Source: DASZTV01 sp035548055
GTDB taxonomy: Bacteria; Actinomycetota; Actinomycetes; JAFAQI01
Direction: 5' to 3'
Assembly (NCBI GenBank): GCA_035548055.1
Contig: DASZTL010000008.1
Span: forward strand, 1-32,853
Length of the DNA: 32,853 nucleotides
This document shows, one piece after another, positions 32,125 through 32,853 of this stretch (its first letter is position 1; each line of letters starts with the position of its first letter). A program made the position numbers and the translations under genes. The notes beneath the pieces were generated by a model. That model was not told the DNA's origin and did not search any database. It saw only the letters and a program-made list of their open reading frames with translations.

Positions 32125-32853
32125 CTAGCGGAGCGGGGCCTGCGGGCCACCGGGGTGCTGCATGCGTTCGGCCACTACCGCTTCGGTGACGGTGGCTACC
32201 TCGTCCTCGCCCAGCTTGCGGAAGCCGCTGGCGTCCACTGCCGTGATGACCGGGAAGATGCGGCGGGCCAGGTCCGGTCCCCCGGTGGCGGAGTCCTCGT
32301 CGGCCGCGTCGTACAGCGCCTGAACGCTGGCGAGGATCGCGTCTGCCTCGTTGAAGTCGTCGCGGTAGATCTTCTTCAGCGCGCCGCGGGCATAGACGCT
32401 GCCGGAGCCGACCGAGTGGAACTTTCGTTCCTCGTAGCGGCCACCGGTGACGTCGTAGGAGAAGATCCGGCCGGCGCTCTCGGGGCTGGCGGCTTCGAGG
32501 TCGTAACCGGCGTAGAGCGGTACGACGGCGAGGCCCTGCATCGCCATCGGGAGGTTGTTGCGGATCAGCAGCGAGAGCCGGTTGGCCTTGCCCTCGAGGC
32601 TGAGGACGGTGCCTTCGAGCTTCTCGTAGTGCTCGAGCTCTACCTGGAAGAGACGGACCAGCTCGATCGCGACACCGGCGGTGCCGGCGATGCCGACCGC
32701 GGAGAACTCGTCGGCCTGGAACACCTTCTCCATGTCGCGCATCGCGATGACGTTGCCCATCGTGGCGCGCCGGTCACCGGCCAGGATGACGCCGGAGGTG
32801 TGTGCCACGGCGACGATCGTGGTGCCGTGCGGTGCGTCGACCGGCGTCGCCGC
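32125..32853 (-). CDS. prcB: Proteasome beta subunit PrcB (5' end outside window)
   Basis: Catalytic subunit of the 20S core, incomplete at its N-terminus because the window ends. The frame stays open to the edge: reading from it, HG then TTIVAVAHTSGVILAGDRRA shows the processing site and mature catalytic Thr just inside the window, so only the propeptide is missing. Lys in GDRRATMGN-adjacent positions and GSGSVYARGALKKIYRDDF are typical. Ends APLR. The in-frame GTG at 32808 is therefore not the start. pup and dop would be expected further upstream. Confidence 0.97.
   Translation of the reverse strand, partial: AATPVDAPHGTTIVAVAHTSGVILAGDRRATMGNVIAMRDMEKVFQADEFSAVGIAGTAGVAIELVRLFQVELEHYEKLEGTVLSLEGKANRLSLLIRNNLPMAMQGLAVVPLYAGYDLEAASPESAGRIFSYDVTGGRYEERKFHSVGSGSVYARGALKKIYRDDFNEADAILASVQALYDAADEDSATGGPDLARRIFPVITAVDASGFRKLGEDEVATVTEAVVAERMQHPGGPQAPLR

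Overview
The window is a high-GC actinobacterial chromosome segment. The evidence is the 20S proteasome/Pup-ligase block (prcB, prcA, pafA, pafB, pafC) linked to tatA, tatC and a HelY-type helicase, plus rbpA, a DUF5999 protein, a DUF3866 protein, and many genes with a TAnnnT -10 element 6-8 nt before the start codon (leaderless transcription). I cannot name the genus from the sequence.

Layout. (1) 1-3321: a tandem glycine riboswitch and gcvP, then a convergent DUF5999 gene. (2) 3503-12380: an integrated filamentous-phage-like element of about 8.85 kb. It is bounded by two dif-like sites sharing AATGTCCATTATCGGC. It encodes no integrase, so host XerC/XerD integration at the chromosome-dimer resolution site is the simplest explanation. 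The plus-strand structural/assembly block is a chain of mostly overlapping small membrane-protein genes, an embedded PAP2-family membrane enzyme, a 52-residue major-coat candidate with a longer paralogue upstream, a pIII-like adhesin, a pVI-like protein and a Zot/pI-like ATPase. Three small minus-strand genes follow. Then come a hairpin-rich intergenic region (candidate ssDNA origin or packaging signal), a rolling-circle HUH initiator and an ssDNA-binding-protein candidate. (3) 12381-20603: rbpA, lnt, an Lrp/AsnC regulator coupled to a sulfotransferase, an acyl-CoA dehydrogenase, an M24 peptidase, an enoyl-CoA hydratase and a stand-alone 5'-3' exonuclease. (4) 20626-32853: helY, a diacylglycerol-kinase-like lipid kinase, tatC, tatA, two small conserved genes, pafC, pafB, DUF3866, pafA, a secreted trypsin-fold-like protein without a normal catalytic triad, prcA and the 5'-truncated prcB.

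How it works together. The phage module looks complete for a filamentous phage of a single-membrane host: replication, ssDNA binding, coat, adsorption and export ATPase are present, and the outer-membrane secretin is absent, as expected. Because the element sits at dif, this segment lies at or near the replication terminus. The right side combines the regulated-proteolysis machinery (PafA ligates Pup, PrcAB degrades) with the PafBC DNA-damage regulator and Tat export.

The most notable observations are the Xer/dif-integrated actinobacterial filamentous prophage, its reconstructible attB/attP, its three-tier hairpin, its PAP2 cargo gene, and the Ser-to-Cys secreted protease-like protein beside the proteasome genes.
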